A DNA stretch of 64,000 bases from Streptomyces spectabilis (GCF_008704795.1 NZ_CP023690.1:868001-932000); one strand, 5' to 3'; shown: positions 23,578-34,700, numbered from the stretch's first letter. Notes: generated by a model not told the origin, from the letters alone. Translations and numbers: made by a program.

Positions 23578-25914
23578 TCACTCAGCCGTCGTGAGAGGTG
23601 CCGGTCCGCCGGGGGCGGTGTGGGGCGTGGAGGGTGTGCTGTCGGCGGCCAGGGCGCCGTAGGCGGCCATGCGCTCGGTGAGCAGGGCCGCGGTCTCCCG
23701 CAGCAGCCGCTCGGCGACGACGTCGACCCGGCGGCCGCGCCACGGCTCCAGGTCGGTGCCGCGCACCCAGGTGTTGAACGCGCCGAGGGCGGGGCCGCAG
23801 TGGATCTGGTGGTCGACGCGCGGCTCCGCGCCGCGCAGCGCGAGGCGCGTGGAGTGCACGAAGTACCAGCGGAAGACGTGGGCCATCTTCTGCTTGGGGC
23901 TGCGCTCGACCTCCGCGAGCCGGTCGGGGAAGCGCCGCGCGAGGTGGGCCCGGGTCTCCTGCCAGACCTCGTCGAGGGAGCGCTTGAAGTACTTGTTCTC
24001 CAGGGTCGCCCGGGTGCGCGGGTCGAGGTCGTCGAGGGAGTCGTGCCGTACGTAGAGCTCGTACAGCTTCTGGGCGCGGGCGGGGAAGAACGTGCTCTTC
24101 CTGACGGCCTGGACGCGGGCGCCGACCTCGAACATGTCGCCCGCGGGCGCGTACTCGGTGTCGTGCACGCCGAGGCCCTGGAGGAGGTCCTTCACCGCGT
24201 CGCTGGTCCCGGCCTCCACGGTGCACTGGTTGATGGAGCCGGTCACGAGGAAGTCGGCGCCCAGGGTCAGGGCGGCGAGGGCGGCTTCGGGGGTGCCGAT
24301 GCCGCCCGCCGCGCCGACGCGCACGGCGGCCTCGCCGCTCTCTTCGGCGTAGCCCTGCTCGCGCGTCACGCGGTCGCGCAGGGCGCGCATGGCGGGCATC
24401 AGGACGTAGGCGTTGCCGCCGTCGGTGTGGCCCGCGGAGTCCGCCTCGACGCACAGGTCCTGGGCCAGCGGGAGGCGGGCGCCGAGCTCGGCCTGCTCGG
24501 GGGTGACGAGTCCGTCGTCGAGGAGCTTGCGGACCAGCGGGGCCGGGGCCGGGCGCAGGAAGTGCTCGGCGACCTCGGTGCGCGACACCTTGGCGATGAT
24601 GTGGTGGTCCTGGCGCAGCCGGCCCTCGGCGTCGGTGCCGAGGCCCGCGAGGCGGTAGTGGACCAGCGGCAGCGTGGGCCGCAGATAGGCGGAGGCCTCG
24701 ACGGAGCGCACGCCGTGGCGCAGGTACAGCTCGACGGTGCGGGCCTCCAGGCCGGGGTCGTCCGGGTTGTTCAGGAGGTTCATGCCGAAGGCGCGGCCGG
24801 GGTCGAGGCCCTTCTTGATGCGGGTGATCGCGTCGTCGACCTCGTCGAGGGGGAGCCCGCCGGTGCCGAAGAAGCCGAGCATGCCCGCGTTGCCGAGCGC
24901 GGTGACCAGGTCGACGGAGGCGATGCCCTTGTACATCGCGCCTGCGGCGTACGCGTACTCGACGCCGTGCGCCGCGCGGAAGCGCGGGCTGCCGAGGGCG
25001 CGGGGCGACAGGGCGGGCGGCCGCGGCGGGGTGGTGGGGCGCTGGTGCTGTGGTTCCACGGGGGGCTCGCTCGGGGACGGGTGCGGTGGCGGGGCGGGCG
25101 ATGCCTCCGGGGAGGCGGCGGCGGTGTCCGGCGTCGCGGTCTCCCAGGGGAAGACGCCCTCTTCGGCGTAGCGCCGGATGGCCCGCACGTTGTCGGGGTC
25201 GCCGAAGACCTGGCGGTTGGTGGCGAGCGCGACGTCCTTGGTGTGCTCGGTCAGCGGGGACAGCTCGCGCAGATACGCCTTGTAGCGTGCGACGCCCTTC
25301 TTCGAGAGCCGTCCCAGGCGCTGGAGGTGGCGCTTCAGGAGCGCCTCGCTGGGCGTGCCGAGGGCGTCGACGAGCCCCCACTCGTGGGCCTGCCGGGCGT
25401 CGATGGTCTGGGTGGTGGCGGCGAGGTAGTGGGCGCGCTGGAAGCCGGTCCTGCGGATCAGATAGGGCAGCACGACGGCCGGGATGAGGCCGAAGAGCAG
25501 CTCGGAGAGGCTGAACGTCGCGCTCTCGTCGGCGATCACCACGTCGCACGCGGCCACGAGCCCGACGCCGCCCGCGTTGGCCTTGCCGCGCACGTGCGCG
25601 ACGGTGAGCACGTCGGCGTACGCCATGCGCCGGAAGAGCTCGAACATCGGCTCGGGGTCGAAGGACGTGTCCCGGCCCGTGCGCGCCGCGTCGCTGATCA
25701 CGCCGAAGTCGGCGCCGAAGCAGAACACCTCGGGCAGCCCTTCGAGGACGACGACGGTGGTGTGCTCCGCGCGGGCGGCGCGCGTGAAGACGTCGTCGAG
25801 CTCGTGCACGAGCGTGGCGTTGATGGCATTGCCCGCGTCGGGCCGGTGGATCCGGGCGAAGAGCACGCTGCCCTGTTCGCGGACGCGCAGGGTGGAGTAG
25901 GTCAGTCGATCCAT
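23578..25914 (-). CDS. Fused ECH1-type enoyl-CoA hydratase and PfaD/PksE-type trans-enoylreductase
   Basis: 778 residues. Residues 1-255 are a crotonase domain closely following the PksH (ECH1) pattern: PEVFCFGADF, KANAGGVGLVAACDVVIADE oxyanion region, FSLSELLFGLIPAVVLP. This subtype dehydrates the HMG-ACP analogue during beta-branching. A Pro-rich linker at about 265-305 is followed by an FMN-dependent PfaD-type enoylreductase (about 310-750; GNAGMLGFFGTGGLPLDEVD, VRVGAAGGIGTPEAALAAL, LVTGSINQCTVEAGTS), which reduces enoyl-ACPs in trans. In Bacillus these are separate proteins (PksH and PksE). The 5' end overlaps the HMGS gene by 13 bases. Domain calls are firm; the single-chain fusion is unusual. 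Confidence 0.9.
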   Translation of the reverse strand: MDRLTYSTLRVREQGSVLFARIHRPDAGNAINATLVHELDDVFTRAARAEHTTVVVLEGLPEVFCFGADFGVISDAARTGRDTSFDPEPMFELFRRMAYADVLTVAHVRGKANAGGVGLVAACDVVIADESATFSLSELLFGLIPAVVLPYLIRRTGFQRAHYLAATTQTIDARQAHEWGLVDALGTPSEALLKRHLQRLGRLSKKGVARYKAYLRELSPLTEHTKDVALATNRQVFGDPDNVRAIRRYAEEGVFPWETATPDTAAASPEASPAPPPHPSPSEPPVEPQHQRPTTPPRPPALSPRALGSPRFRAAHGVEYAYAAGAMYKGIASVDLVTALGNAGMLGFFGTGGLPLDEVDDAITRIKKGLDPGRAFGMNLLNNPDDPGLEARTVELYLRHGVRSVEASAYLRPTLPLVHYRLAGLGTDAEGRLRQDHHIIAKVSRTEVAEHFLRPAPAPLVRKLLDDGLVTPEQAELGARLPLAQDLCVEADSAGHTDGGNAYVLMPAMRALRDRVTREQGYAEESGEAAVRVGAAGGIGTPEAALAALTLGADFLVTGSINQCTVEAGTSDAVKDLLQGLGVHDTEYAPAGDMFEVGARVQAVRKSTFFPARAQKLYELYVRHDSLDDLDPRTRATLENKYFKRSLDEVWQETRAHLARRFPDRLAEVERSPKQKMAHVFRWYFVHSTRLALRGAEPRVDHQIHCGPALGAFNTWVRGTDLEPWRGRRVDVVAERLLRETAALLTERMAAYGALAADSTPSTPHTAPGGPAPLTTAE

Positions 25915-27185
25915 GCGTACTCCCGGTGGAACTCCTTGATGGCGCGCAGGACGAGGCGCGGCGAGCCGCCCGCGGCGGGCGACGTGCTCTGGGCACTCCG
26001 GGCGGTCCGGGCGACGAAGTCCTGGTTCACGACGGTGTCGCGGGTGCCGACGCGGACGAACGCGCTCTCCCGGAGGAGCTGGTCGTACTCGTCAAGAGAG
26101 AGCTGGTAGCGCGCGTCGAAGTGGTCCTCGATGCCCATGGCCCGCAGCCGCTTGGCGCCGTCCGGGGTGACGACGCCGCTGTAGAACTCCGAGCAGCAGC
26201 CGGAGCCGTACGAGAACAGTCCGATGCGCCGCGGGTCGGGGTAGGCACCGTTGCAGATGGTGCCGGCGAGGGAGAGGAAGACCGTCGCGCCCATGATGTT
26301 GCCGACGCGGCCGCAGTAGCCGATCCCGGGCGCGACGCGGCGCTCGAAGTCCTCGGCGATCTCGGCGCCCCTGGCCCCCGCGACCTTGCGCATCATGGTG
26401 CGGTGGGCGCCCTTGACCATGCCGCCGAAGGGGGTGTGGAAGGCGAGGTACTGGAAGGTGTCGCGGTAGTCCGCGCCCTCCACCTTGGCCTCGTAGGCGC
26501 GGTAGGCCTGCTCGCAGCAGTCCAGGTACGACATCAGGGACAGGTCGACGTCGCCCGCCTCGCTGTCCGGGGCGGGGCGGCAGGTGTCCATCACCTCGTA
26601 GCCGTACGTCCCGCTGGCGCCGACGTCGAGCTGGAAGACGTGCGGGGTGTCGCTGACGAGCAGGGCCACCGCGCCCGCGCCGCCGCTGGGTTCGGCGTAG
26701 GCCCAGTCCTGGGCGGCCACGTCGTCGCCGTCCTCCAGGATGTAGCGCGAGATGTCGGTGGCGATCACCAGGGCCTTGGCGCCGGGCGAGGTGCCCGAGA
26801 GGATGAAGTTGCAGGCCATCTGGAGCCCGGCGGTGCCCGCGTAGCAGGCCTGCTTGAGCTCGAACATGCGGCAGTTGCGGCTCAGGCCCAGCTGGTCGTG
26901 GAGATAGGTGCTCGCCGACTTGGAGAAGTCGAAGCCCGACTCGGTGCAGGTGATGAGGAGTTCGATGCGGCCCTTCTCCTCCTCGCTCATGCGGTCGAGG
27001 AGCGGCCGGGCCGCGTTGGCCCCGAAGGTGACCGGGTCCTCGAAGGGCAGCGCGACCGTCTTCTCCTTCATCAGGAGGTTGTTCAGGCGCGTCAGGTCGA
27101 GCTCGCGGTGCCGCGCCAACTGCATGACGTCGAGCACGGCCGAGCCGCCGAACACGTTCATCGCTTCGATACCGACGCGGGACAT
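25902..27185 (-). CDS. pksG: PksG-type HMG-CoA synthase-like enzyme (beta-branching)
   Basis: 427 residues from ATG 27185. It condenses acetyl from the donor ACP with a beta-keto thioester on the PKS ACP to give an HMG-like intermediate. Seen: MSRVGIEAMNVFGG start typical of PksG/MupH, the catalytic Glu region near SEEEKGRIELLITCTESG, nucleophile Cys in ELKQACYAGTAGLQMA (about residue 110), and the His region YLAFHTPFGGMVKGAH near 250. It is 20 bases downstream of the decarboxylating KS and overlaps the ECH-ER start. With the ACP, KS and ECH1 it forms an HCS cassette, the likely targets being the Trp-flagged ACPs of the large PKS. Confidence 0.93.
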   Translation of the reverse strand: MSRVGIEAMNVFGGSAVLDVMQLARHRELDLTRLNNLLMKEKTVALPFEDPVTFGANAARPLLDRMSEEEKGRIELLITCTESGFDFSKSASTYLHDQLGLSRNCRMFELKQACYAGTAGLQMACNFILSGTSPGAKALVIATDISRYILEDGDDVAAQDWAYAEPSGGAGAVALLVSDTPHVFQLDVGASGTYGYEVMDTCRPAPDSEAGDVDLSLMSYLDCCEQAYRAYEAKVEGADYRDTFQYLAFHTPFGGMVKGAHRTMMRKVAGARGAEIAEDFERRVAPGIGYCGRVGNIMGATVFLSLAGTICNGAYPDPRRIGLFSYGSGCCSEFYSGVVTPDGAKRLRAMGIEDHFDARYQLSLDEYDQLLRESAFVRVGTRDTVVNQDFVARTARSAQSTSPAAGGSPRLVLRAIKEFHREYAWID

Positions 27186-27205
27186 GGGGTTCGCTGTTCT
27201 GCTCT

Positions 27206-28429
27206 CTATGCGGCGCACGCGCTCAGGCACAGTGCGGTGTTGATGCCGCCGAAGCCCATGCTCAGGCTCAGGCAGTGCTGGATATCGGCCTCGACGGCCG
27301 CCTCGCGCACCCAGCGCGGGGCGTCGTCGACCGGCTCGGTGAGGTTGCGCGTGGGGTGCAGCCGGCCGTGCCGCAGCTGCAGCAGGGACGCGGCCGCCTC
27401 GACGGCTCCGGCGGCCGTCAGACCGTGGCCGGTGATCGACTTCGTGGCGTTGACCGCGGCGTGGGTGAGGCCGCAGGCCTTGAGCGCCGCCACTTCGGTC
27501 GTGTCGCCCGTCGGGGACGCGGTGCCGTGCGGGTTGACGTAGTCGATGTCCCGGGCGGTGAGCCCGGCGCGGTCCAGGGCCTGGCGGATCGCCGCGGTCT
27601 CGCCCGCGAGGGACGGGTCGGGGTTGCGGTTGCCGTCCAGGCGCACGGACCAGCCGCTGAGCCGCGCGTAGGGGGCGGGTGCCTCCGGGCGGGCGCCTCG
27701 GCGCTCGATGACCAGGGCGGCGCAGGCCTCGCCGTAGACGAAGCCGGATCGCCCCTTGTCGAAGGGGCGGCAGGCGTCGCCGGGCGCGTCGGCGTGGTCC
27801 TCGCCCGCCATGGCACCCATCGCGCGCAGGCCGAGCAGCTCCCAGTACGACAGGTCGGCGAGCGCGCCCAGGGCGACGCACACGTCGACGCGGCCCGAGG
27901 CGACGGCCTCGGCCGCCTCGATGACGGCGAGCTGCCCGCTGGCCGACGCGCCGCCCACGGTGTGGGCGAGGCCGCGGATCCCGAAGGCGCTCGTGCACAG
28001 GCCGCACAGGTCGGTGTCCAGGTACGACAGGCCGTAGCTGGGCCGCAGGAAGTGCGGCTTGGCCCGGTGCCGGTCGTGGGCCAGGACGAGTTCGCGCTGC
28101 TGGAGGTTGCTGCCGCCGATGACGAGCCCGACCCGGTCCGGGTCGTAGCCGTCGAGGCCCGCCTCGGTCCACGCCTCGTCGAGCGTGGCGAGGGCGACCT
28201 GTCCGGTGAGGGAAGCGGTGCGCAGCTCGCGGGCGCCGAGCCGGGCGGATGGCACCGGGGCGGGCAGTTCGGCGCCCACGAAGCGGGTGCCGGACTGCCG
28301 CCCGGGCCGCTCCATGACGGCGAACCGGTGCTCCCCAGCGAACAGTGCCCGGGTGAAGTCGGCCTTGCCCCGGCCCACGGCGGTGGTGACGCCGATGCCG
28401 GTGACGACGAGCCCTGCGGAGTCGCTCAC
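27206..28429 (-). CDS. pksF: PksF-type ketosynthase with Ser in place of active Cys (malonyl-ACP decarboxylase)
   Basis: 407 residues from GTG 28429. KAS II fold in which the active-site loop reads VGGASASGQLAVIEAAE, so the nucleophile Cys is Ser, while the catalytic His residues remain (VNPHGTASPTGD and KSITGHGLTAAG). This is the signature of standalone decarboxylating KS proteins of beta-branching cassettes, which turn malonyl-ACP into acetyl-ACP for the HMGS. One base separates it from the stop of the donor ACP gene. It lacks the C-terminal extension of modular KS domains. Confidence 0.92.
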   Translation of the reverse strand: MSDSAGLVVTGIGVTTAVGRGKADFTRALFAGEHRFAVMERPGRQSGTRFVGAELPAPVPSARLGARELRTASLTGQVALATLDEAWTEAGLDGYDPDRVGLVIGGSNLQQRELVLAHDRHRAKPHFLRPSYGLSYLDTDLCGLCTSAFGIRGLAHTVGGASASGQLAVIEAAEAVASGRVDVCVALGALADLSYWELLGLRAMGAMAGEDHADAPGDACRPFDKGRSGFVYGEACAALVIERRGARPEAPAPYARLSGWSVRLDGNRNPDPSLAGETAAIRQALDRAGLTARDIDYVNPHGTASPTGDTTEVAALKACGLTHAAVNATKSITGHGLTAAGAVEAAASLLQLRHGRLHPTRNLTEPVDDAPRWVREAAVEADIQHCLSLSMGFGGINTALCLSACAA

Positions 28430-28430
28430 G

Positions 28431-28685
28431 TCACCCGGCCTTGACCGCTGCCGTGTCGCTGAGGTGCTGGGCGAGCTCGCCCAGGTTCTGCGGCCCGTGG
28501 GTGTCGACCAGGGGTATGTCCAGGTCCATCTCCTCCAGGACGGTCATCACGATCTCCGCGCGGTCCATGGAGTTGGCGCCGAGCGCGTCCAGGGTGTCGG
28601 TGTCGGCGAAGTCGTGCCCTGCGAGTTCCGGGAGGATCTCGCGGACGGCGTCGACGATCAGGCTGAAGGTCTTTTCCTTGGTCAT
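28431..28685 (-). CDS. acpK: Standalone donor acyl carrier protein of the beta-branching cassette
   Basis: 84 residues from ATG 28685. The phosphopantetheine site is Ser in LDALGANSMDRAEIV (about residue 39), the form seen in AcpK-like donor ACPs (GANS-x-DR). It would carry malonyl then acetyl for the PksF and PksG homologues that follow at once in the operon. A longer version starting at ATG 28748 is possible: that ATG overlaps the upstream NRPS stop (ATGA) and would add 21 residues with no ACP similarity. Neither start has a strong ribosome-binding site. Confidence 0.9.
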   Translation of the reverse strand: MTKEKTFSLIVDAVREILPELAGHDFADTDTLDALGANSMDRAEIVMTVLEEMDLDIPLVDTHGPQNLGELAQHLSDTAAVKAG

Positions 28686-28744
28686 GTGCGTGCTTTCGCT
28701 GGGTGGGGCGGGACAGGTGGGGCGGGCCGCGGCGGGCGGGGTGC

Positions 28745-31700
28745 TCATCCGGCACCGCCGTCCGCCGCCGCGTCGCGCAGCCGCGCGAGGCTCGCGCCGG
28801 GCTGTGTGACGATCTTGAGCAGCAACCTCTCATAGGTGGCGGCCATGGCCCGGGCCGTGCTCCTGGCGTAGAGGTCGGTGCTGTACTCCAGGTAGCCGCG
28901 CAGGCCGTCGGGGGTCTCGCGGACGACGAGGTTGAGGTCGAACTTCGCGGTGCCGCTGTCGGTGGGCAGGGGCACGAAGCCGAGGGCGCCGGGGTCCCGC
29001 GGCGGGGCCTCGGCGGCGGGCACCAGGTTGAACATGGCCTGGAACAGCGGCGAGTGCGCCGGGTCGGGATCGGGCACCAGGGCCGTCACGAGGTCGGCGA
29101 ACGGGACGTCCTTGTGCTCGTGGGCGGCGGCGGTGACCCGCTGGGCCTGCGCGAGGAGGTCGTCGAAGGCCTGCTCCGGCCGCACGTCCAGGCGCATGAC
29201 CAGGACGTTGATGAAGTACCCGACGAGGCGCTCCAGCTCAGGGCGCGGCCGGTTGGTCACCGGCGAGCCGATGGCCAGCTCCCGGTCGTCGGTGTGGGCG
29301 CCGAGCAGCGTCGCGAACGCGGAGAGGAGCGTCATGTAGAGCGTGCCGCCGCGCTCCTTGCTGACCTGCTTGAGCTGGTCGAGCACCGCGGCGGGCACGT
29401 TCACCTCGACCGATGAGCCCTGGTACGACTTCGCATCGGGCCGCCGGTAGTCGGTGCGCAGCGCGGTGCGCGGCGGCAGGCCCGCGAGCTGGGTGCGCCA
29501 GTAGGCCTCCTGTCGGGCGCGGCTTTCGGCGTCGAAGGCCCGGCGCTGCCAGTGCGCGAAGTCCGTGTACTGGACGGGGAGTTCGGGCAGCGACGGCTCG
29601 TCGCCGCGGCTCAGCGCCTGGTACAGGGCGTTGAGTTCGGCGATGAACACGCCGGTCGACCAGCCGTCGAAGATGCCCCAGGGCCGGGTCACCACGGCGA
29701 CGTGCTCGTACGGCGTGAGGGTCAGGATGTGGACGCGCAGCATGTGCCGGTCCTCGGGCGCGAACGGCCGCGGCCGCTCGGCGCGGAGGAACTCGGCGAC
29801 CGCGCCGTCACCGCCGACGTCCTCGAAGGCGACGGTGAAGCCGGTGGTGTCGTTCACGCGCTGTACGTAGGTGTCGCCGCGCCGCAGGTAGCTGGTGCGC
29901 AGCACGGCGTGCCGGGCCACGAGCCCTTCGAAGGCGCGCGCGTAGGCCTGTCGGTCGAGCGGGCCGATGACGCGGTAGGCCATCTGCACGTTGTCGTACG
30001 ACGAGCCGAGGTGCTCGCGCGGGTTGAGGAACCACAGCTCGCTCTGCTGGCAGGAGAGCGGGCTCTCCTCGCCGGGCCCGGTGACGGGCACGAGCGGGAC
30101 GGTGTCGTCGGCCGTGCGGCCCTGGGACGCGTCGAGTTCGGCGGCCAGTTCACCGAGGGTCGCGCCGGCGAGGATCGACTGGAGCGGCAGCTCCTTGCCG
30201 GTCTCCTGCTTGACGCGGATGGTGAGCCGGGTGGCGAGCAGGGAGTGCCCGCCGAGGTCGAAGAAGCCGTCCTGGAGCCCGACGCGGTCGAGGTCCAGGA
30301 CGTCCTGGACGAGACGGCACAGCGCGCGCTCGGTCGCCGTGCGCGGCGCCACGTAGACCTCCTTGTGCACGTCGGTCTCGTCGGGCGCGGGCAGGGCCCG
30401 CTTGTCGACCTTGCCGTTGGGGGTGAGCGGCAGCTCTTCGAGGGCCACGAAGACGCTGGGGACCATGTACTCGGGGATCCGGCCCGCCAGGTGGTCCTTC
30501 AGGGTGCGGGTCAGGGCCTGCCCGGTGGTGGCGATCTGCGGCACGTTCGCCAGGTGGGTCGCGCCGTACGCGGCGCGGGCGCGGGCGGTCGGCCGCTCCC
30601 CCTTGGCGAGGAGCAGATCGAGGCCGTCGAGGCGGTCCTGGGACCAGGTCGCGGCGACCTGGTAGCCGAGCTTCTCGGCGTGCGCCAGGACGTCCTCCAG
30701 ATCGCGCACCCGCTGGGCGGCGGCGTCCGTGAGGCGGCTCGCGCCCAGGGGCTCGACGTGCTGCTGGGCGGTGGTGCCGCGCAGGCTCTCGCCGACCCGG
30801 ACGTCGTCGGCGACGCGCGGGTTGTCCAGGCCCGTGACGCCGAACCGCGGCCGGGTGCCGTCGGCGAGCAGGGCGCGCAGTTCGTCGGGCGTGGTGGCGG
30901 TCAGCCACGGCAGGTCGCCCTCGGGGGCGGGGGCCGGGCCCTTGGTGAGGACCACGTCGTAGCGGTAACTGAGCATTTCGTTGCCGCCGGTGCCGCGCTT
31001 GACGGCGATGTCGGCGGAGCCGATGTCCGCGAACCGCTCGGGCAATCCGGCGAAGTAGCTCGGGCTGACGAGGAGTTCGGTCTCCTGCTGGCGGCGGCGC
31101 TGCACCTGGCGGGCCAGGGCGGCGACGGAGGTGCGGGCGGACAGGCGGCTGCGCTCGACGGCGGTGACGTGCGCGGAGAACAGGTCGAGGTTCCTCACGT
31201 CGCCGACGAGGATCCGGCCGCCGTCGGCGACGAGCGGCAGCAGCCGCTCGATGACCTCTTCCAGATAGAGCCGGTTCGGGAAGTACTGGGCCACGGAGTT
31301 GATGACGACGGTGTCGAACTTCTCCGTACCGTCGGCGCCTTCGGGCAGCGTCACGGAGCGGGCGTCGCCCTGGGCGAGGGTGACGTGGGACCAGCCGCGC
31401 CGTTCGGCGCCGCGCCGCACTCCGGCGAGGGCCGACGCGGAGATGTCGACGGCGTGCACGGCCTCGCAGGCCCCCGCGTAGCGGAAGAGCAGCAGACCCG
31501 TTCCGCAGCCGACCTCCAGGAGCCTGCGGGGCCGCAGCTCCTCGATGCGGCGGACGGTGCCGTCGATCCACTCGCGCATCTCGTGCTCGGGGATGGCGTC
31601 CCCGGTGTAGCTGCAGTTCCAGCCCACCAGGTTGAGGTCGTCCCCGGCGGTGCCGGTCGCGGCCGTGCCCGGCTGCTCGTCCGCGTCGGTGCCGTACTGG

Positions 31701-34700
31701 TCCTCGAAGAGGTCCTGCCACTGCTCCAGGCGGTCGGCGTTCTGCTCCCGCGCGGTCGTGTCCAGCCAGTCGGTCGTGGGCCGTACGTAGGCGACGAGCT
31801 TCTTCGTCTCGCCGCTGGCCCGGGTGGTGACGACGGCGCCGCGCACGGCCGGGTGGGAGTGCAGCGCGTTCTCGATCTCGCCGAGTTCGACGCGGAAGCC
31901 GCGGACCTTCACCTGGTCGTCGACGCGGCCGACGAACTCCAGGGTGCCGTCGGGCAGTCGGCGCACCAGGTCGCCGGTGCGGTACAGGCGGGCGCCGGGC
32001 TTCGTGGCGAAGGGGTCGGCGACGAACCGCTCCTTCGTCAGCTCGGGGTTGCCGAGGTAGCCGCGGCCGACGCCCGCGCCGCCCACGCACAGCTCGCCGA
32101 CGACGCCGAGCGGCACGGGCCGCAGCTGCGCGTCGAGCACGTACGCGGTGGACTGGGCGATGGGCCTGCCGATGGGGATGACCGCGTCCTCCGCGATGTC
32201 CCGGGGGATCACGTGGCAGGTCGAGGCGATGCTGTTCTCGGTCGGGCCGTAGGCGTTGACGACGGTCAGGCCGGGGTGGGCCGCGTACAGGCGGCGCACG
32301 TCCTTGGCGGAGAAGGCCTCGCCGCCGACGCCCAGGTAGGTCAGCGGAAGGCGCCGCCCCTGCGCGGCCTCGGCGAACGCGGGCAGGAAGGCCGCGGACA
32401 GGGCCATCATCGTGACGCCGGAGCGCTCGGCGCGGTCCAGGAGCGCGCCCACGTCCTTGGAGTCGCCGTCGTGCAGGACGAGCCGTCCGCCGCACAGCAG
32501 CGGGCCGAGCACCTCCTGGGAGCCGACGTCGAACGAGATCGAGGAGTGGTGGAGCACGACGGTGTCGGGGTCCGTCGGGAAGTAGTCCGGGTTGCGCACC
32601 AGGCGGACGACGCCGCGCTGTTCCACGAGGACGCCCTTGGGGACGCCGGTGGAGCCCGACGTGAAGATGGCGTAGGCCAGGTGCTCGGGGGTGAGGCCGA
32701 GTTCGGCGCGCGTCAGGTCGTGCTCCGGGCGGTCGGCGAGCAACTGCGTGCCGTCCCCGGCGCGTTCGCCGGTGTCCAGGTGCACGACCAGGGGGCGCTC
32801 GCCCCCGTCCGCGCCGTCCAGCGGCTCGGGCGGCAGGTGGGACTGGCTCAGCACGATGCCGACGCCGGAGTTGGTGACCAGGGTGCGGATGCGCTCCTGG
32901 GGGTAGTCCGGGTCGATGGGGACGTACGCGCCGCCCGCCTTGAGGATGCCGAGCAGACCGGTCACCAGCTCCGGGGAGCGGCGGGCGCACAGACCGACCA
33001 GGGTGTCGGGGCCGACTCCCTGCTCGCGCAGCCAGTGCGCGACGCGGTTGGCGCGCGCGTTGGTCTCGGCGTACGTCAGCCGCTGCTCGCCGTGCTCGAC
33101 GGCGATGGCGTCGGGGCGCCGGCGGGCGTGCTCCTCGAAGAGCTCGAAGAGGCAGTGGTCGTCCGGGTAGGGCTTGTCCGTGTCGTTCCACTCGGTCAGC
33201 ATGCGGTGGCGTTCGGCGGCCGGGAGGACGTCGATGTCGAGCGCCCGCGTGCTGGTGCCGTCGTCGGCGGCCAGGGCGTCGACGAGGCCGGACACCGCCG
33301 CCTCCACATAGCCGAGGACGGCGTCCGGCGAGAGCGCGGCGTCGACCTGGGCGTTGAGGGACAGTTCGGTGCCGGTGTCGTCGACGGACACGCCCACCGG
33401 GTAGTTGGTGCGGTCCAGGGAGCCCAGCCAGCGAATGCCGAGGTCCTCCAGGGTCGCCGGGCCCAGGTCGCCCTGGCGCGGCTCGAAGTACCGGAAGTTG
33501 ATCATCGAGCTGAACAGGGTGGCGTCGCCGTCCAGGCCGCTGGAGCGCTGGGCCAGGGTCAGGGCGCTCTGCTCGTAGGCGATCAGTTCCTTGAGGGAGG
33601 CGTCCACGGCGGACACCAGGTCCTTGACGCTGCGGTCCGCGAGGCGCACCCGCAGGGGCAGGGTGTTGATGAAGTTGCCGAGCATCCGCTCGACGCCGGG
33701 CACGCCCTGGAGGCGGCCGGAGAGGACGGTGCCGAACACCACGTCGTCGCGCCCGCCGGTGGCCGCCGTGACCAGGGCCCAGGCGGCGTGGAAGAGCGCG
33801 GCGGGGCTGATCCGCAGGCGCTGGGCCTGCTCGCGCAGGCGGCTCGTGAGGCCGGGCGGCAGGGAGCGGCGCAGGTCGCGCACGCGGCTGCCGTCGCCGT
33901 GCACGTCGACGAGCTGGAAGGGCGTGGTGGGCTCGGTGACGTCGCCCAGCTCGCGGCGGAAGTACGCCTCTGCGCCGCCCGCGGCGAGCTGGTGCAGGGT
34001 GTGGCCGACGAAGTCGCGGTAGGCCGGGGCCGGGGGCAGCTCGTCGACGCGGCCCGCCATGTGCGCGGCCAGCTCTTCGAGGATGAGCCGCAGCGAGGTC
34101 GCGTCCTCGATCAGGTGGTGGACGCGCAGGAGCAGGAAGTGCCGCGTGGAGTGCGGGTCGGCGGCGACGGCCAGGCGCAGCAGCGGCGCCCGGTCCAGGG
34201 TGAGGGTCCCCGGGTCCGCGAGCCAGGCGCGGGCCTGCTCCTCGGCGGCGGCGGAGTCGGCGGCGTCGAGCGTGCGCCGCTCCACGTCGAGGCGGACGTC
34301 GCGCAGCACCACCTGCACGGGTTCGCCGAGGCCTTCGGTGACGACGGCCGTGCGCATCACGTCGTGCCGGTCCACCACGGCCTGGAGGGCCGCCGCGAAG
34401 GCGTCGCACGTCCCCCGGTCGGGGGCGGTGAGCAGGATGGGGATGACGTACGGGTCGTTGGCGGGGTCCATCAGGTGATGGAAGAGGATCCCCTCCTGCG
34501 ACGGCACGAGCGGGTAGACGTCCTGCACGTTGGGGGCGCCGCCGGGCACGCGGGCGGTGACGGCGTCGATCGCGGCCTGGTCGAGACGGACCAGCGGCAG
34601 CATCTCGGGGGTGAGCCGCTCGCAGCCCTCCGGGACGGCCGGGGCGGGCACGGCGTAGCCGGTGGCGGCCGGTCCCGCGCGGTCGATGTCGGCGGCGAGG

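Noticed and set aside
27206..28429. Active-site Ser in the standalone KS as a loss-of-function mutation
   Set aside because: Ser at this position is the normal state of the PksF-type decarboxylating KS family in beta-branching cassettes.
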